Made by a program: the position numbers and the translations under genes. Shown one piece after another: positions 33,015-45,754 of a stretch of DNA of 64,000 nt. This DNA comes from Dipteronia dyeriana (Eukaryota > Streptophyta > Magnoliopsida > Sapindales > Sapindaceae): assembly GCA_032871835.1 (NCBI GenBank), contig CM065299.1, forward strand, positions 27,483,074 through 27,547,073, in the 5' to 3' direction. How positions within the stretch are numbered: the first letter of the stretch is position 1; every line of letters begins with the position of its first letter. Under the pieces are notes generated by a model. It did no database searches and was not told where the DNA came from. It saw nothing but the letters and a program-made list of their open reading frames with translations.

Positions 33015-33594
33015 TGTTGAGTCGAGCTTTTATTTTCGTAAATATTAGGTTTTGGTAAGTCGAGCTTATTTTGTAAGGTTTCGAGCTTTTTTTTTTATTT
33101 GTATCGAGCTTTTTTGAAATGGATCGAGCTTTTTTGAAAGGGATCGAGCTTTTTTGAAAAGGAATTGAGTTTTTTTCAATAGGGTCGAGCTTTTTTTTCA
33201 TTGCATCGAGCTTTTTCATCATAACATCGAGTTTTTTTTTAAATAAGATCGAGCTTTTCTTACATAGGATCGAGCTTATTTGTTATGGGATCGAGCATTT
33301 TGTTCATAGGATCGAGCATTTTGTTCATAGGGTCGAGCTTTTTTGCATATGAGTCGAGCTTTATTTTCGTAAAAATTAGGTTTTGGTGGGTCGAGGTTTT
33401 TTTATAAGGGTTCGAGCATTTTTTGAATAAGATCGAGTCTTTTTGAAAAGGGTCGAGCTTTTTTTACATTGAATCGAGCTTTTTCATCATGGAATCGAGC
33501 TTTTTTTACATATGATTGAACTTTTTTGTTATGGGATAGAGCATTTTTTCATAGGATCGAGTTTTTTTTTAAAGGGTCGAGCTTTTTTATCCTT
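33015..33594 (+). repeat. TCGAGCTTTTTT minisatellite, X2 left array, first part
   Basis: About twenty-five units. A higher-order repeat is visible: a variant unit with CGTAAATATTAGGTTTTGG (about 33035) recurs about 330 bases later (about 33368). The array is interrupted by an LTR retrotransposon at 33595 and resumes at 37965. Confidence 0.93.
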
Positions 33595-34712
33595 ACACTG
33601 AAAAGTGTATGTTTACTAAGGGATAATATCATCATTTTACACTTCCAATATGATTAATTCCCTAATTCAGACATAATTTCGTTCGTTCGCTTAAATAAAT
33701 GTGTTGTGTAGTAATCAGTGTATTTTTTTTTTGTATTTCATAGGTAATTCGATCAATTCAGAATCATGGAGAAGTCAGATGGCAAAACAAATATTGTTTT
33801 CAAGTTTAGGACGTCAAAAAACCTTAAGAAGACCACGAAGGGCATTTTCATAATTTTGACTATTCACTGTTCACAATTCTATTTCACTGTTCACTCACTG
33901 ATGCGTTACTGTTCACTCATGAATGCGTTACTGTTCACTCATGGATGGGTTACTGTTCACTGATGACGTGGCGAAATCCGAACGCTCCATTCTAAATTCA
34001 TCCGATGGTCAATTTTCATCCGTATTTTGTATAAATAGGGGGCCTCTACCCCCTAATTTTGATGTTCTGAATCCAAATCTGATGTTAAATTTGTGAAATT
34101 CTCTCTCTTTTGTTTTCAAATTCTCAGTTTAAATAAAATAGATATTTTCTAGTTAAATTATGTCTGGCTAATTTTATATAGCTGGGGCCAGAGGTGATAC
34201 TGTTGGTATGGAAAATATGATCTAATTTTGGTAAGTTTATTATTTTTATGCTTTCTCCCCTCTGATATTTGTGGAGTTTTTGACTCACTGTAGATAGACA
34301 GATATTGTCTAGCACAGTTAGTACTTTTACCCATATTTATCAGATAGTGGTTTATCCCCTCTAATCTTTGTGGAGTTTTGACTCGTTGTAGATAAATAGC
34401 TATTGTCTAGTAGAGTGAGTACGTTTACCCACATCTATTAGAGAGTGGTCAATGGAGTGGAATACCATCCCATTAATCTGGACTAAATATTAACAATTGG
34501 TTCATATTCGAATTACCAACAGTGGATCCCTTAGCCCCAGTATTAATTTTAATTGGTTTTCATTTTATAACAAGCTTAGTAATTAATCTAGACAATTAAT
34601 TCTACAAGGACAAGTGAACAACCTCCCTGTGGTTCGACCCGGTCTTACCGGCTAATTTATTACTTTGACACTCTTATACTTGAGAGTAGGAACACTTCTT
34701 TAGGACGTGTCA
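33595..34712 (+). repeat. LTR B, 5' LTR
   Basis: 1118 bp, ending ACGTGTCA. It differs from LTR C by a few percent by eye. It contains TACTGTTCACTCATG-type repeats (about 33880-33965), a TGATGACGTGG motif and a TATA-like GTATAAATA at about 34028. Confidence 0.9.
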
Positions 34713-34718
34713 AGTTTT

Positions 34719-34736
34719 TGGTGCCGCTGCCGGGGA
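34719..34736 (+). other. Primer binding site, tRNA-Asp-like
   Basis: TGGTGCCGCTGCCGGGGA starts six bases after the LTR end. It resembles the tRNA-Asp type site of Athila-group elements, TGGCGCCGTTGCCGGGGA, with two changes. Confidence 0.8.
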
Positions 34737-36148
34737 GGTGTGTCCGCCTTTTCATTGTAGAAGTAATTTATTTTTAATTTTATTTTAGTTTTACTGTTTT
34801 TTTTATTTCTTCTTTGTTTTTATTTTATATTTAATTTAGCATCACTCATCTCAATCATAAACTTCACCCATTTTGAAAAAAAAAAAAACTTGTTATCTTT
34901 AATCACATTTTTGCATTTTAGTCCTTTAACTTTTTTTATTTGCATTTTAGTTTAGATCTAGTTTGTATTTGCATATAGGTCATTTTATTTTTTATTTTTG
35001 TATATCAGTCCCTGTAATTATCATATTTTCATTTTAATTCTTATATTTTTAATTATTTACACTTTTACCCCAATACTTATACATATTTGCATTTACACCC
35101 CTAGAATTTTGCATCTTGTTATTTTCATCACCTTTTCTTTTGTCTTCTTCATTTTTGAGTATTTCACCTCCATAAACCCTCATTAAATTTGCATGAGACG
35201 TTGATCTCGAATATCTAGTGGTAGATTAATTAGGAGATCTCAATCACCATATCTAGTGGTAGATTAATTAGGAGATCTCAATCACCCACATTCACTAACA
35301 ACAATGCTGAAAACCCATTTAGACATTCAGCAAGAAACCAAGCCAAAAATATACACAATATAGTCTTGGAAATCTGACTTTAAAAGACCCTATTTAACAA
35401 TTTATAAGAAAATTGGATGGGAAGCATATCCCTGACCCATAGAGGGCGTTAAAGCTGTTTCTGGACGTAAAACCAAAGAAAGATGTAAGCCACAATCACA
35501 ACTACCAGTAAATATTCTTTTATTTTTATTATCTTTTTCCTTCCGCAGTTAAAGTCTTTTGTAATTATTTTTGTTTACTTTTGATTTTTTAAGAGAACAA
35601 GTAATGTAGAATTGATCTGAATCTCAGTTTGTGATTTTCCCATGGTTTTTATGTATTTTTTTTCTATATTTTGTATTTCTTTTGTTGTTTTGTAGGATTT
35701 TGTTGTCTTTCAAGTTGTTCAGGTGATATCTTCTAAACCTTACCTCTTTCTAATGACATTGGAGACAATGTCTCGTTCTGGTTGGGGGGAGGGGATAGTT
35801 GATTCAATAACTTTTATTTTTCAAAAAATAAAAACTAACTTTTGACCATTTTTTTGTAAAGATGACCGAGTAAGGAGATCTTTTAGATACTTCTGAGATG
35901 CATCTTTGTAGTTCTGATGCATTTTTTTCTTCTCTTCTGACTATTCAAATTTATAAACTCTCCATTGTGATATCATTGACAAATCCTTTTGTTCATTAAG
36001 TCATCTTGAGAATTTTTTCAAACTATTCTAGACACACACGCACATTGACTTGTGATTATGTGCAGTAAGTTGAGATTTTACGATATTGAGTTCTGAAACA
36101 TCATTCAAGGGTAACAACCGAAGGCAGTGGTCTTGTTTAAAAATTTAT

Positions 36149-36179
<31 letters not shown>

Positions 36180-36841
36180 TTTTGTGTGTTATGACCAAAA
36201 CTCATACTTAGTAGCCGGGCCTCATGCCTCAGTAAGCATAGAGTGTTTGCGTAAAACGGTGGAGTCTGGATAAGAATAAAATGCAGTTCTGTAGCCTCTT
36301 TAACTCGAGCAATTAAGTCTAAGGGGTGCTTTAACACATAATGCCCTAAGACCAACTGGTTTGGGAGTCATTGACTCAAAGCTCGTTACACGGGTTAAAG
36401 AGAAAGCTTAAGGGAATTGTATTAAAAAAAATCTACAATCCAAGTAATTAAGCCCGTAGGAGTGTTTTAACACTTAATGCCCTAAAGCCAACTGGTTTGG
36501 GAGTCATTGGCCTAAAGCTCGCTACATGGATTAAAGATGGAATGTTTGTTTCCAATTTTGTTGTATTAAAAAAAAGAATAAAATTGCTGCCTAAAGAAAA
36601 AGGCCTAGTGAGATTTCGGAATGAAAATGTTGTTTGATTTCAATTAAATCTCATAGTTATCGTGTTGATCTTTTTTTAGCACAAAAAAGTTTGATTGATA
36701 ACTCAATTGATGACTGATTGTCAAAGGGTGAGAAAAGAGGTATGGGGGAGTTTGTGTATTTGGTAGTTTAGAGATTTGAATTTGAGTTTTTACTATTTTC
36801 GCTTTAATTGCTAGGGACTAGCAATAAGCTGGTTGTGGGTG
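34737..36841 (+). other. Internal region of the small Athila-like element
   Basis: There is no usable ORF. The parts are an AT-rich leader, and a 38-bp tandem duplication at 35211-35286 (ATATCTAGTGGTAGATTAAT core). A block equal to 1418-1660 of the first element follows (35352-35597), with a junction where the LOG segment sits in the other copy (about 35597-35615). Then come the shared non-coding block with the TAA microsatellite (about 36152-36180) and the twin CAACTGGTTTGGGAGTCATT units (about 36352 and 36489). Confidence 0.8.
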
Positions 36842-37964
36842 TGATTAACACTGAAAAGTGTATGTTTACTAAGGGATAATATCATCATTTTACACTTCCA
36901 ATATGATTAATTCTCTAATTCATACATAATTTTGTTCGTTCGCTTAAATAAATGTGTTGTGTAGTAATCAGTGTATTTTTCTTTGTATTTCAGAGGTAAT
37001 TCGATCAATTCATAATCATGGAGAAGTCAGATGGTAAAACAAACATCGTTTTCAAGTTTAGGACGTCAAAAAACCTTAAGAAGACCACGAAGTGCATTTT
37101 CATAATTTTGACTATTCACTGTTCACAGTTCTATTTCACTGTTCACTCACTAATGCATTACTGTTCACTCATGGATGCGTTACTGTTCACTCATGGATGG
37201 GTTACTGTTCACTGATGACGTGGTGAAATCCGGACGCTCCATTCTAAATTCATCCGATAGTCAATTTTCATCCGTATTTTGTATAAATAGGGGGCCTCTA
37301 CCCCCTAATTTTGATGTTCTGAATCCAAATCTGATAATAGATTTATGAAATTCTCTCTCATTTTGTTCTCAAATTCTCAGTTTAAATAAAATAGATATTT
37401 TCTAGTTAAATTATGTCTGGCTAATTTTATATAGCTGGGGTCAAAGACGATACTATTGGTATGGAAAATATGATCCAATTTTGGTAAGTTTATTATTTTT
37501 ATGATTTCTCTCCTCTGATATTTGTGAAGTTTTTGACTCACTGTAGATAGACAGATATTGTCTAGCACAGTGAGTACTTTTACCCATATCTATCAGAGAG
37601 TGGTTTATCCCCTCTAATCTTTATGGAGTTTTGACTCACTGTAAATAGATAGATATTGTCTTGCACAGTGAGTACTTTTACCCACATCTATTAGAGAGTG
37701 GTCAGTGGAGTGGAATACCATCCCATTTATCTAGACTAAATATTAATAATTTGTTCATATTCGAATTACCAACAGTGGATCCCCTAGCCCCAATATTAAT
37801 TTTACTTGGTTTTCATTTTATAACAAGCTTAGTAATTAATATAGATAATTAATTCTACAAGGACAATTGAACAACCTCTCTGTGGTTCGACCCGGTCTTA
37901 CCTGTTAATTTATTACTTTGACACTCTTATACTTGAGAGTAGGAACACTTCTTTAGGACGTGTC
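36842..37964 (+). repeat. LTR C, 3' LTR
   Basis: 1123 bp, starting TGATTAACACTG. A weakly purine-rich stretch (GCTGGTTGTGGGTG) precedes it at the polypurine position. TATA-like GTATAAATA lies at about 37280. Confidence 0.9.
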
Positions 37965-38240
37965 TCTTGGATCGAGCTTTTTTGTCCTTAGATCAAGCTT
38001 ATTTCTTATAGGACCGAGCTTTTTTATAATTGGATCGAGCTTTTTTGTCCTTGGATCGAGCTTATTTCTTATAGGACTGAGCTTTTTTATAATTGGACTG
38101 AGCTTTTTTGTTATGGGATAGAGCATTTTTATCATAAGATCGAGCTTTTTTTAAAAGGGTTGGCCTTTTTCTCCTAGGATCAAGCATACTTTTTTTAGGA
38201 CCGAGTTGTTTTTACATTGGATCGAGACTTATAATTTTGG
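37965..38240 (+). repeat. TCGAGCTTTTTT minisatellite, X2 left array, second part
   Basis: About ten units continue the array broken at 33594, some with CCTTGGATCGAGC spacers. Confidence 0.9.
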
Positions 38241-38289
38241 TTACAAAATTTTTTATGTTTGATAATGCTGTATTTCTGTTACATTGCTG

Positions 38290-41200
38290 ATGAGGAATAG
38301 GTTGGGGTATTTGCTTAAAACTCTAGAAAGAGACTGGTACGAGGGCAAATTGACTCGACACAACCATTTTGATGCCCTTGGCCATATAGATGACGAGCTA
38401 AACTGGGTCCCTGCAGAATTTACAGATGAAGATCGGCATCAGTTCATGGCAACATGTTTCTGGCATTTCTTGACGATGCATCGGGAGATGAAGTTTTCGG
38501 GTGGTATTATCCATCGGTTGCTTTTGAGGGAGCTGCATCATAACGACCCAACAGATAAGATGCAGTTCATGTTAGGGAACAAGTCGGTGAGGTTTTCGAA
38601 GGTAGAATTTTGTCTAATCACCGGATTACGGTTTGAAGTTGTACCAGACACGACCATGTATGCAGCAGTGGAGAATGGCATACATCAGCGGTACTTTTCT
38701 GGAGTCGATGAGGTCTCGTTTGAGAAGATAAGGGGTGTTGTCACCGTCACAGAGTTTGGAGAGGCGTACGATATTGTCAAGCTCTGCCTCATATATATGC
38801 TGAACTGGATACTGATGGGGTGGATGAGAGATTCAAGATTCCAGTTTGGCAGTTTCGGCTGGTTGAGGATCTCGATGCGTTCGACGTGTTCCTATGGGGT
38901 GTCCACGTGTTCAGGCATTCTATTTACTCATTCAAGCATGCGCTTGATGGGCGACAAGATGGGTTCGAGCGACGCCAAGAGGAAAAGGGCCCTGACGTAC
39001 ACACGGTAGAGACTACAACATATACGATTTATCTCATGCCCTATTTGTAAGAACTTCGAATTATAAGTTGTACTTTATTGGTGTTGTCCTCAATGTTATG
39101 GTTAGTTATCGTACTTATCTTTGATGCAGATATTTGCTTTCGAGGTGATCCTCGATTTGGGCAAAGAGTTTGGTGCCCGGAGGATTATAGATCTGACTCC
39201 CCGTATTTTAAAATGGGAGTTGACCAAACAACCAAGAGGGAAGAAGCTGGCAAAGATTTTCAAAGCCTGGGCATGTATTTAATTTGTTAATGTTTATATT
39301 AGTTAGTATTTGTACAATTACATTGTTCTAACTAATATTTCATATGTTTACGAGGAAGGAACTGGTGCCCACACCAGCTGAGAGACAGGCACTGTATTAT
39401 GCCGGGCTAAATGAGAGGGTGGAGCCTGTATGTAAAAGATGACAGGGATGATATGCCACCTCCGGTCCCGGATCAGACTACCTTTGGCAGGAACATTGGC
39501 ACAGAGGGTGGGGGTTTAACAGACATGACCAGTGACAGCGAGGGATCTGAGCCTGCTGCTGGGGGTTTAAGGCCCAATGACAGTGAGGGATATGAGGCAG
39601 ACCTTCAACGAGAAAGGCATAGGCATAGGCATAGGCATAGGCGGGTTCGGTTTACCACCCCCGGATATGGTACATCTACAGGGGATTCCTGTGGGAATGT
39701 TGGACGTGATGGAGAGGTAAGTTGAAAACAAATTTTAGTGTTTTTTATTAACACGTGTTGATAGTTTTGTACTAACAATGTAGACATGATTTCAGGCTCC
39801 GTGGGCAGATCTGTTGAACGATGTGCGTGAAGCCCTCCAGAAGAGTGAGGACGATCGACAACATTAACACTTGGAGTTATTGGATATGATCCGGAAGAGT
39901 GATAAGGATCATCAGCAACAACACCGAGTCTTACTGGATATGATCCGGGGGCTTCAGGGGTCGACTATGCATACACACCGGGATGGCCCCCCACCTATGA
40001 TCTAGACTTTAGTCCCAGAGACTGGACTGATAAGTATACGGGGGGGACAAACATGACATGTGGACGTAGTCAGGACCCACCTACCAAAGGGGTAGATCCG
40101 GAGAGGCAACCTCAGTCGCATACCAACAATAATAGGCTTGCTACACGTACATCAATCCGGTTGGACCTCCCAGCTGTCCTATCTGGGTCTACCCAAGCTC
40201 AGCGGTCCCCCCACCACCCAGCACATTTATTCAGCCACATCGGTCCCCTCCTCCAGCCAGCACGTCTGTGTTGGCGTCAGCTCAGCGGTCCCCTCCCCCA
40301 CCCAGGACTTCAGCGGTGTCGGTCCCCTCTTCTCTCCCACCCAACATGTAGACCCAGGCTCAACGGACCCCTCCCCTACCCAGAACGTCGGCGGTGTCGG
40401 CCCCCTGTTTTCCCCCACCCAGCATGTCGACCTAGGCTCAGCGGTCCCCTCCCCTGGATAGCATGACGACCCAGGGTATGTGGTCCCCTCCACCGCCCAT
40501 CACATCGATTCAGTCTCAGCGGCCCCCTCCACCGCCTAGCACATCGACTGAGCTTTAGAGATCATCGGAGACTGGACTACCGCACATGAAGTGTTTAGTT
40601 AAGCGCAGATGGTAGTTGATGAGCACTTACACAGATCCATGCCGGCCAAAGAGGTTGAGGACACGACCCTAGTCTGTAGAACATATTTTTGAACCCTACA
40701 GACTTGTAGACGCTGACCAGCTTACAGCATACAAAGCCTTTAAGAGGAACATCAACGGGGAACTGTGATTCTAACTTTATCTAATAAAAATGGTTGTATA
40801 TTTAATGTTTATTCAAATTGACCTAAAGCTAATTCAATCATTAAACATATATGATGTAGACGTGCTGGCACCAGTGGATGCCGGATGGTTCATCCGTATG
40901 CAGTCCAACTTCATTGACTTGGAGGGCAGGATAAGTACTTACCTGATTTTCATATTAACGTTTGTGTAAGTAATGTTTTATTGTTAACAATTCAATAGTT
41001 ATATTGTCTGTCAGCATATGGACGCATAGCTCCATATTCTTCGCAAGCGTCAGCGAGGATTCCCCACTGTGTACAACTCGAGGATCAACGTATTGGATAC
41101 ATAATTTTATGTAAATAGTTATAAATTTTTGGAATCGAATCGTATTTTATGGTTTTGTATTATTAATACGATATTGTCAATGATTGTATGTACATCCACT

Positions 41201-41939
41201 TATGTTGTTACAGTGGGAGAGGATGATGCCTCATGATTCGCACGGGACTGTGACCACGGTAAAGTGGAATGTATTACAGTCCCGATGGTTGGAAGATGAC
41301 CTTCAGACGGTCCTAGAGCAACCACGAGAGGAAATTGCCCATGGCACGAGGTTGACCTGGTAAGTGTTAGACGATGGAAATGATTTAAAATATAAATTGT
41401 TCGTATATCTTGACCTAACACCATATGCATACTATTACAGGTCCTGATTCCGTGCAACGTTAGGGGCCAACATTGGCTGGTGGTGACTGTCGACCTTATT
41501 CTCTGGAAGATTGAGATATTTGACCTCTTGAGACAGGAAGTCCCTCATTATATCAGGAAGCAGCAGGTTCGGCCATTACGGTGGTTTTTACCATCCATGG
41601 TGAATGACGCGGGGTTCCACACTGCACGATGAGGTAGTCATCGGCCATTACCTAAGAAAAATAAGCCCTTCTCGGTTAGCGTGGTCCCTACTTTTACAGT
41701 CCCCTAACAAAAAAAATCGTAAGACATTCTATTTCATTCACGTGCTTATATATTATTTAATAACGATTTGTAACGGTTTTTAATATGTCCAATTGCAGAG
41801 GTAACTGTGGTCCCCATACTTTGAGACTTATCGAGTACTTACTGGCGGGTTGAAGCCCTTTTGATTGGTCAGAGGACGACATGGGATCATTCATGAGAAA
41901 ATGGCTGTGGGGATTTTTTGTAACTCTAGGCCCGCCTAG
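38290..41939 (+). pseudogene. X2 DUF1985 / Ulp1-like (C48) protease gene
   Basis: This is the better copy of the passenger gene. The first coding exon is open for over 240 codons: RNRLGYLLKTLERDWYEGKL, FLTMHREMKFSGGIIHRLLL, KSVRFSKVEFCLITGLRFE, which is DUF1985-like. The exon pattern matches X1 (exon 39127-39270 with IFAFEVILDLGKEFGARRII; exon 39345-39717 with a His/Arg run from a GGCATA repeat at 39619-39642). Ulp1 landmarks are QHWLVVTVDL (His), IEIFDL (Asp) and CRGNCGPHTLRLIEYL (Cys). Lesions include the leader acceptor changed from AG to TG at 38288-38289, TAA after the Arg codon at about 39865 and TGA at about 41631. The leader intron also hosts a 4.4-kb element. Convergent with the transposase gene. 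Confidence 0.8.
40190..40550 (+). repeat. Pro/Ser-rich coding minisatellite in X2
   Basis: Degenerate repeats with core CCCACCCAGCATGTCGACC encode PSPTQ-rich linker sequence; unit number and order differ from X1. Confidence 0.7.
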
Positions 41940-42096
41940 TGCTTGGTTGTATATGTCCTACCATTTTTTATGTACAAAGACATTGTAATTCATTCATTAA
42001 TATTAATTCATTCATTAATAAGTTATTATTGAAATTCCAAATTATTAAAATTTGAAACAATTCCAAATGTTTACAATGTGATCAAAACTTTGTCAT

Positions 42097-44861
42097 TCAT
42101 TCCCTATTAGAGTCAATGATAGGGCACGTCTGTTTGTTGTGTCCAATTGAATGGCAGATGCTACACTTGCGGCGGTATTCATCGGGAACACCTCTGCTTG
42201 GACCTTCGTTAATCATAGGTGGATTAGAACATCTCCTGAAATTATGCCCTGGTTGTCTACATCTTCTACACGATTGTGTAGTTGTCCTTTCCGAAGATGA
42301 AACATGGTGACCCGCCCTCAGGCGTCCTGCTTGTCTCCTGCAGATTGGATTCAAAATCACCCTCTGAGCAATGTCAGATGGCACGACCCAAGTGGAAGGA
42401 TCTCCTACCGGCATAATAGGAACCGAGTACGCGTCAGTAAGTGTCTGTCACTTGTAGTAGTCTGAACACAAAGTTGTCAAATCCAAGTTTCGCTCCCTGT
42501 AAAAAACATTGACAATGATGAGCTTCACGTTTCAGTAATAATCATCTTACAGTAAAACTTGAAAGTAATGTACCGTGCCGCCGTAAGAGCTGAGAACATG
42601 GAAAATGATCCATTTGGAATTTGTTGCAAGTACAAGTCTTCCGGGCTAAGTCAACAGTCCACTATTTTTCAGACCGCTTGACCGAGAAAATATTTCAGTC
42701 TACTGGATTTACGGTCAAAAAACCACACTTTTCCACACGTTTTAAGAGCACAATATATGTTGTGTCGGTCAACTGATGACGCATGGTTTGTGCAGCTCTA
42801 TATCGATCGTGAAACCACCGTTGTAGCATATTCCTAATGAACTCAGCCAGAGTCAACATAGGCAGTTGTCGTGTAAATTTTAGGCATGATTTTATGCATT
42901 CTGCAGCATTTGTTGTCATCACCCTATACCTTCTTTCCGGGCAATATACACGGGACCACTTGTGTGGACCGGCATCAATTAATAATCATATACATTCTTG
43001 ACCAAGTTTCTTAACTCTTCCATATGCCGTTATATTCAAACTCAGTGTAGGCACGGGCTGCTTTGTCCATTATTGTGGCAACATCCTTCCTACGAAATCT
43101 CTTCTTAATATTTTCAGCAAAATGTCAGCAACATATGGTATGGGTGGCATAAGGGAACACTTTAGAAATCCCTGCTTCAATGCTTGCATGCCTATCGGAA
43201 ATGAAAACCAGCTCATCAATATGACCTAGGGCATCCTTCAAGCAATCCAAAAACCATTCCCATGAAAGGTCGTTTTCTGAGTCGGCGTACCCAAAATCAA
43301 TTGGATACACCTGTTCGTTCCCATCTTGTGTTGTTGCAACAAACATTGTATCCCGGAATCATCCCTTCAAATGGGTACCATCAACGGCAATTACTGGACG
43401 CATACATGTCCGAAATCCTCTAAGTGAGGCACCAATCGACATGAAAAAGTACAGAACTTTACCATCTTCGTCGCACTATAAGTCAGTGATTGTGCCGGGA
43501 TTTTTTTGTTCCAAAATGTAACCAAATGATGGAAGTAGTTGGAAGGTTTCCACATGCATTCCATATGTCAGTGACAACGCATAATCGAAGGCGGTGTGTG
43601 CCTTACTGTACATGATTTGGATTACATACATTGATTTCATATCGGCGATTATGTCCTTCGGACGCATTAGTCGACCATCTTGTTGTTGATGTCTAGGTGC
43701 AATAACTTTTCCAATTATGACTGCACTAACTTGTTGGTGGCGACGGTGAATTTCCTCTAACGGACAAGTGTGTTCATTGACAAAACTTCTTACTTGAAAG
43801 TATGTGCCTTCATCTCTCCTCACCACTCTTAACTTCCACGTACAATTTTCCATCAAACACACTAGATGTAATGTTGTCTTATTGGACCTTTTCACTTTCC
43901 ACTCGAAGTTCTGCCGCATTGCAAAATGGCCTACTAGTCTCTTCAAATCCTTTTTCGTTGGAAAAAATTACCCTTTATATATCATGCTTGTAGGTTCATC
44001 TTTAACCAAGTTCCTACTTCCTCCTGGAATAACCCATGTTATGGCATTATCAGAATCATCTGGAGTTACATTAGCCCGGACCTCGGAGGTCCCAGTTATA
44101 TCTGGTGCATTGGCACTAAATCTGTGTACATGTCTTACACGTCTTTCCGTTTGGACAGGTTCTTCATCATCCTCATTGTCCTCTACATTTTCTACAGAAT
44201 TGAAATTGCCCTCATTATCCACCTCATGAATCAGCCCAACATTCAGTGTTGTATTCTTCTCATTGTTGATGTCATTATAGATCTCATTGTATTGGTGGTT
44301 GTACTGCCTACCATTCATCTCAATTTGACAACCAAATAGATCGTCGAATTGAGGTCCTAGTATATTATCATGGGCGGCTACTTCCGGTGGGACAGCACAT
44401 ATGTTTTCCCGACCATCAATCCCACTTCTTTTTGTGAACAACTGGTTGCTTCCGCCTGACGATCGAAATTGTTGGGTGTTATCACGATGAGGGATATCTT
44501 CACCAATGACACCTCCTGCTGGCCTCTCGATTAGACTAACACAATCTTGAGGGATCACCCTATCTTCTCCTAGCATAAACTGAACATCATCATTGTTTCT
44601 TATAAATGTATGACATGTAGTCCTAGGAACAATTAATATAGACTGTAGATCAGCACTGTATTTGTTCTCATTAAACATCACAATAGTTTGCACGATCGAC
44701 ACCAGTTCGTCGTAACTCAAATTCTTTGACACATACAAACCTTGGTTATCGAAACCTAAATACCTCTAATTTTCATCGGGTAATTGCTCCCATCGACCAT
44801 TGTAAGATATGACTATTCTCACCCTATCCATTGTCTTGTCAAAATCATCATCAAAAACCAT
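42097..44861 (-). pseudogene. X2 MuDR-type MULE transposase gene
   Basis: From ATG 44861 on the - strand: a PB1-like start (SYNGRWEQLPDEN), an acidic linker, the MuDR DNA-binding region (FFPTKKDLKRLVGHFAM) and the core VIAVDGTHLKG (Asp). Then come LVFISDRHASIEAG (Asp) and MTTNAAECIKSCLKF (Glu), so the acidic triad is visible. SWIM CTCNKFQMDHFPCSH has all Cys/His positions. After an intron of about 80 bases (about 42576-42497; end TTTTTTACAG) two zinc knuckles CRRCRQPGHNFRRC and CSICHSIGHNKQTC follow, with stop at 42097. Lesions: TAG in place of CAG near 44767, TAA near 43966, TAG near 43478, TGA near 43359, and frame breaks near 43125 and 42970. Less damaged than X1 but not functional as written. 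Confidence 0.88.
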
Positions 44862-44929
44862 TATTAAGAAAAAAATATTTAATATTAAATTTACAATTAT
44901 AAAGGATTAAACAAAAATCAAAAGTGTGA

Positions 44930-45420
44930 GCGATCGAGCTTTTTTTTACTGATCGGGCATTTTTTGTACATGATCAAACCGTTTTTATATATGGTCGAGT
45001 CATTTTTATATATGGTCGAGTCATTTTTATACATGATCGAGCTTTTTTGAACGGGATCGAGTTTTTTTTGTTCAGGACCGAGCTCTATTTGTACATCATC
45101 GAGCTTTTTTTAATATGGCTCGAGCTTTTTATTTTAGGGATTGAGCTTTTTGTGAGGAATCGAGCTTTTTTTGTGAGGGATCGAGCTTTTTTTTTAGGGA
45201 TCAAGCTTTTTTTGGTGAGGGATCGAACTTTTTTTTATGAGGAATCGAGCTTTTTTTGTGAGGGATTGAGTTTTTTTTGTGAGGGATTGAGTTTTTTTTG
45301 TGAGGGATCGAGCTTTTTTGTGAGGGATCGAGCTTTTTTTGTGAAGGATCGAGCATTTATTTTTTGGATCGAGCGTTTTTTCAAATGCTTCGAGCTTTTT
45401 TAAAATGCTTTCCAGCTTTT
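44930..45420 (+). repeat. TCGAGCTTTTTT minisatellite, X2 right array
   Basis: About twenty units, again in the same + strand orientation as the left array. A local run of GTGAGGGATCGAGCTTTTTT repeats (about 45230-45350) gives the long artefact ORF seen here. Confidence 0.93.
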
Positions 45421-45754
45421 ATGCCCAAGATTTTAAATTTGTTTGCACCACTTCAAATCAACTCGGCCAAATATATATACAAAAAAATGCATACATGTTC
45501 ATTCATTATTTTTTAAAAGTTTACAACTCCCAGACATAAACAAAAAAAATTGAGACAACATGTTCATAAATGTTCATACATTGTTATACCACACAGAAAT
45601 ACAAGAAAAAATGAAAATGAATATCAGAAATATTAGTTTACATTCTTGTGCAATATCTGGAATGAAGCTCTTTTTTTGAAGAGATACCCGGAGTAGTTGA
45701 TTGATTTTCAGACAACTTTTTTGGACAAGAGAGGCTTTTAAAGAATAAAGAATC

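Larger units (their letters stand above)
33595..37964 (+). mobile_element. Small non-autonomous Athila-like LTR element in X2
   Basis: This element has two LTRs (33595-34712 and 36842-37964), a primer site and an internal part of only about 2.1 kb with no pol. It is a deletion derivative of the family seen at 1-5245. The internal part joins a gag-leader-like region (to about 35340) to blocks equal to about 1415-1660 and 2870-4145 of the first element, so the LOG-like insert is absent. Flanks TCCTT (33590-33594) and CTCTT (37965-37969 region) may be a worn target duplication. The left LTR lacks the first six bases TGATTA and the right one lacks the final A. Confidence 0.88.

Noticed and set aside
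33766..33963. 65-codon ORF repeated at 37018-37215
   Set aside because: It lies inside the LTR U3 region; the repeat is due to the LTR pair and the reading frame has no domain.
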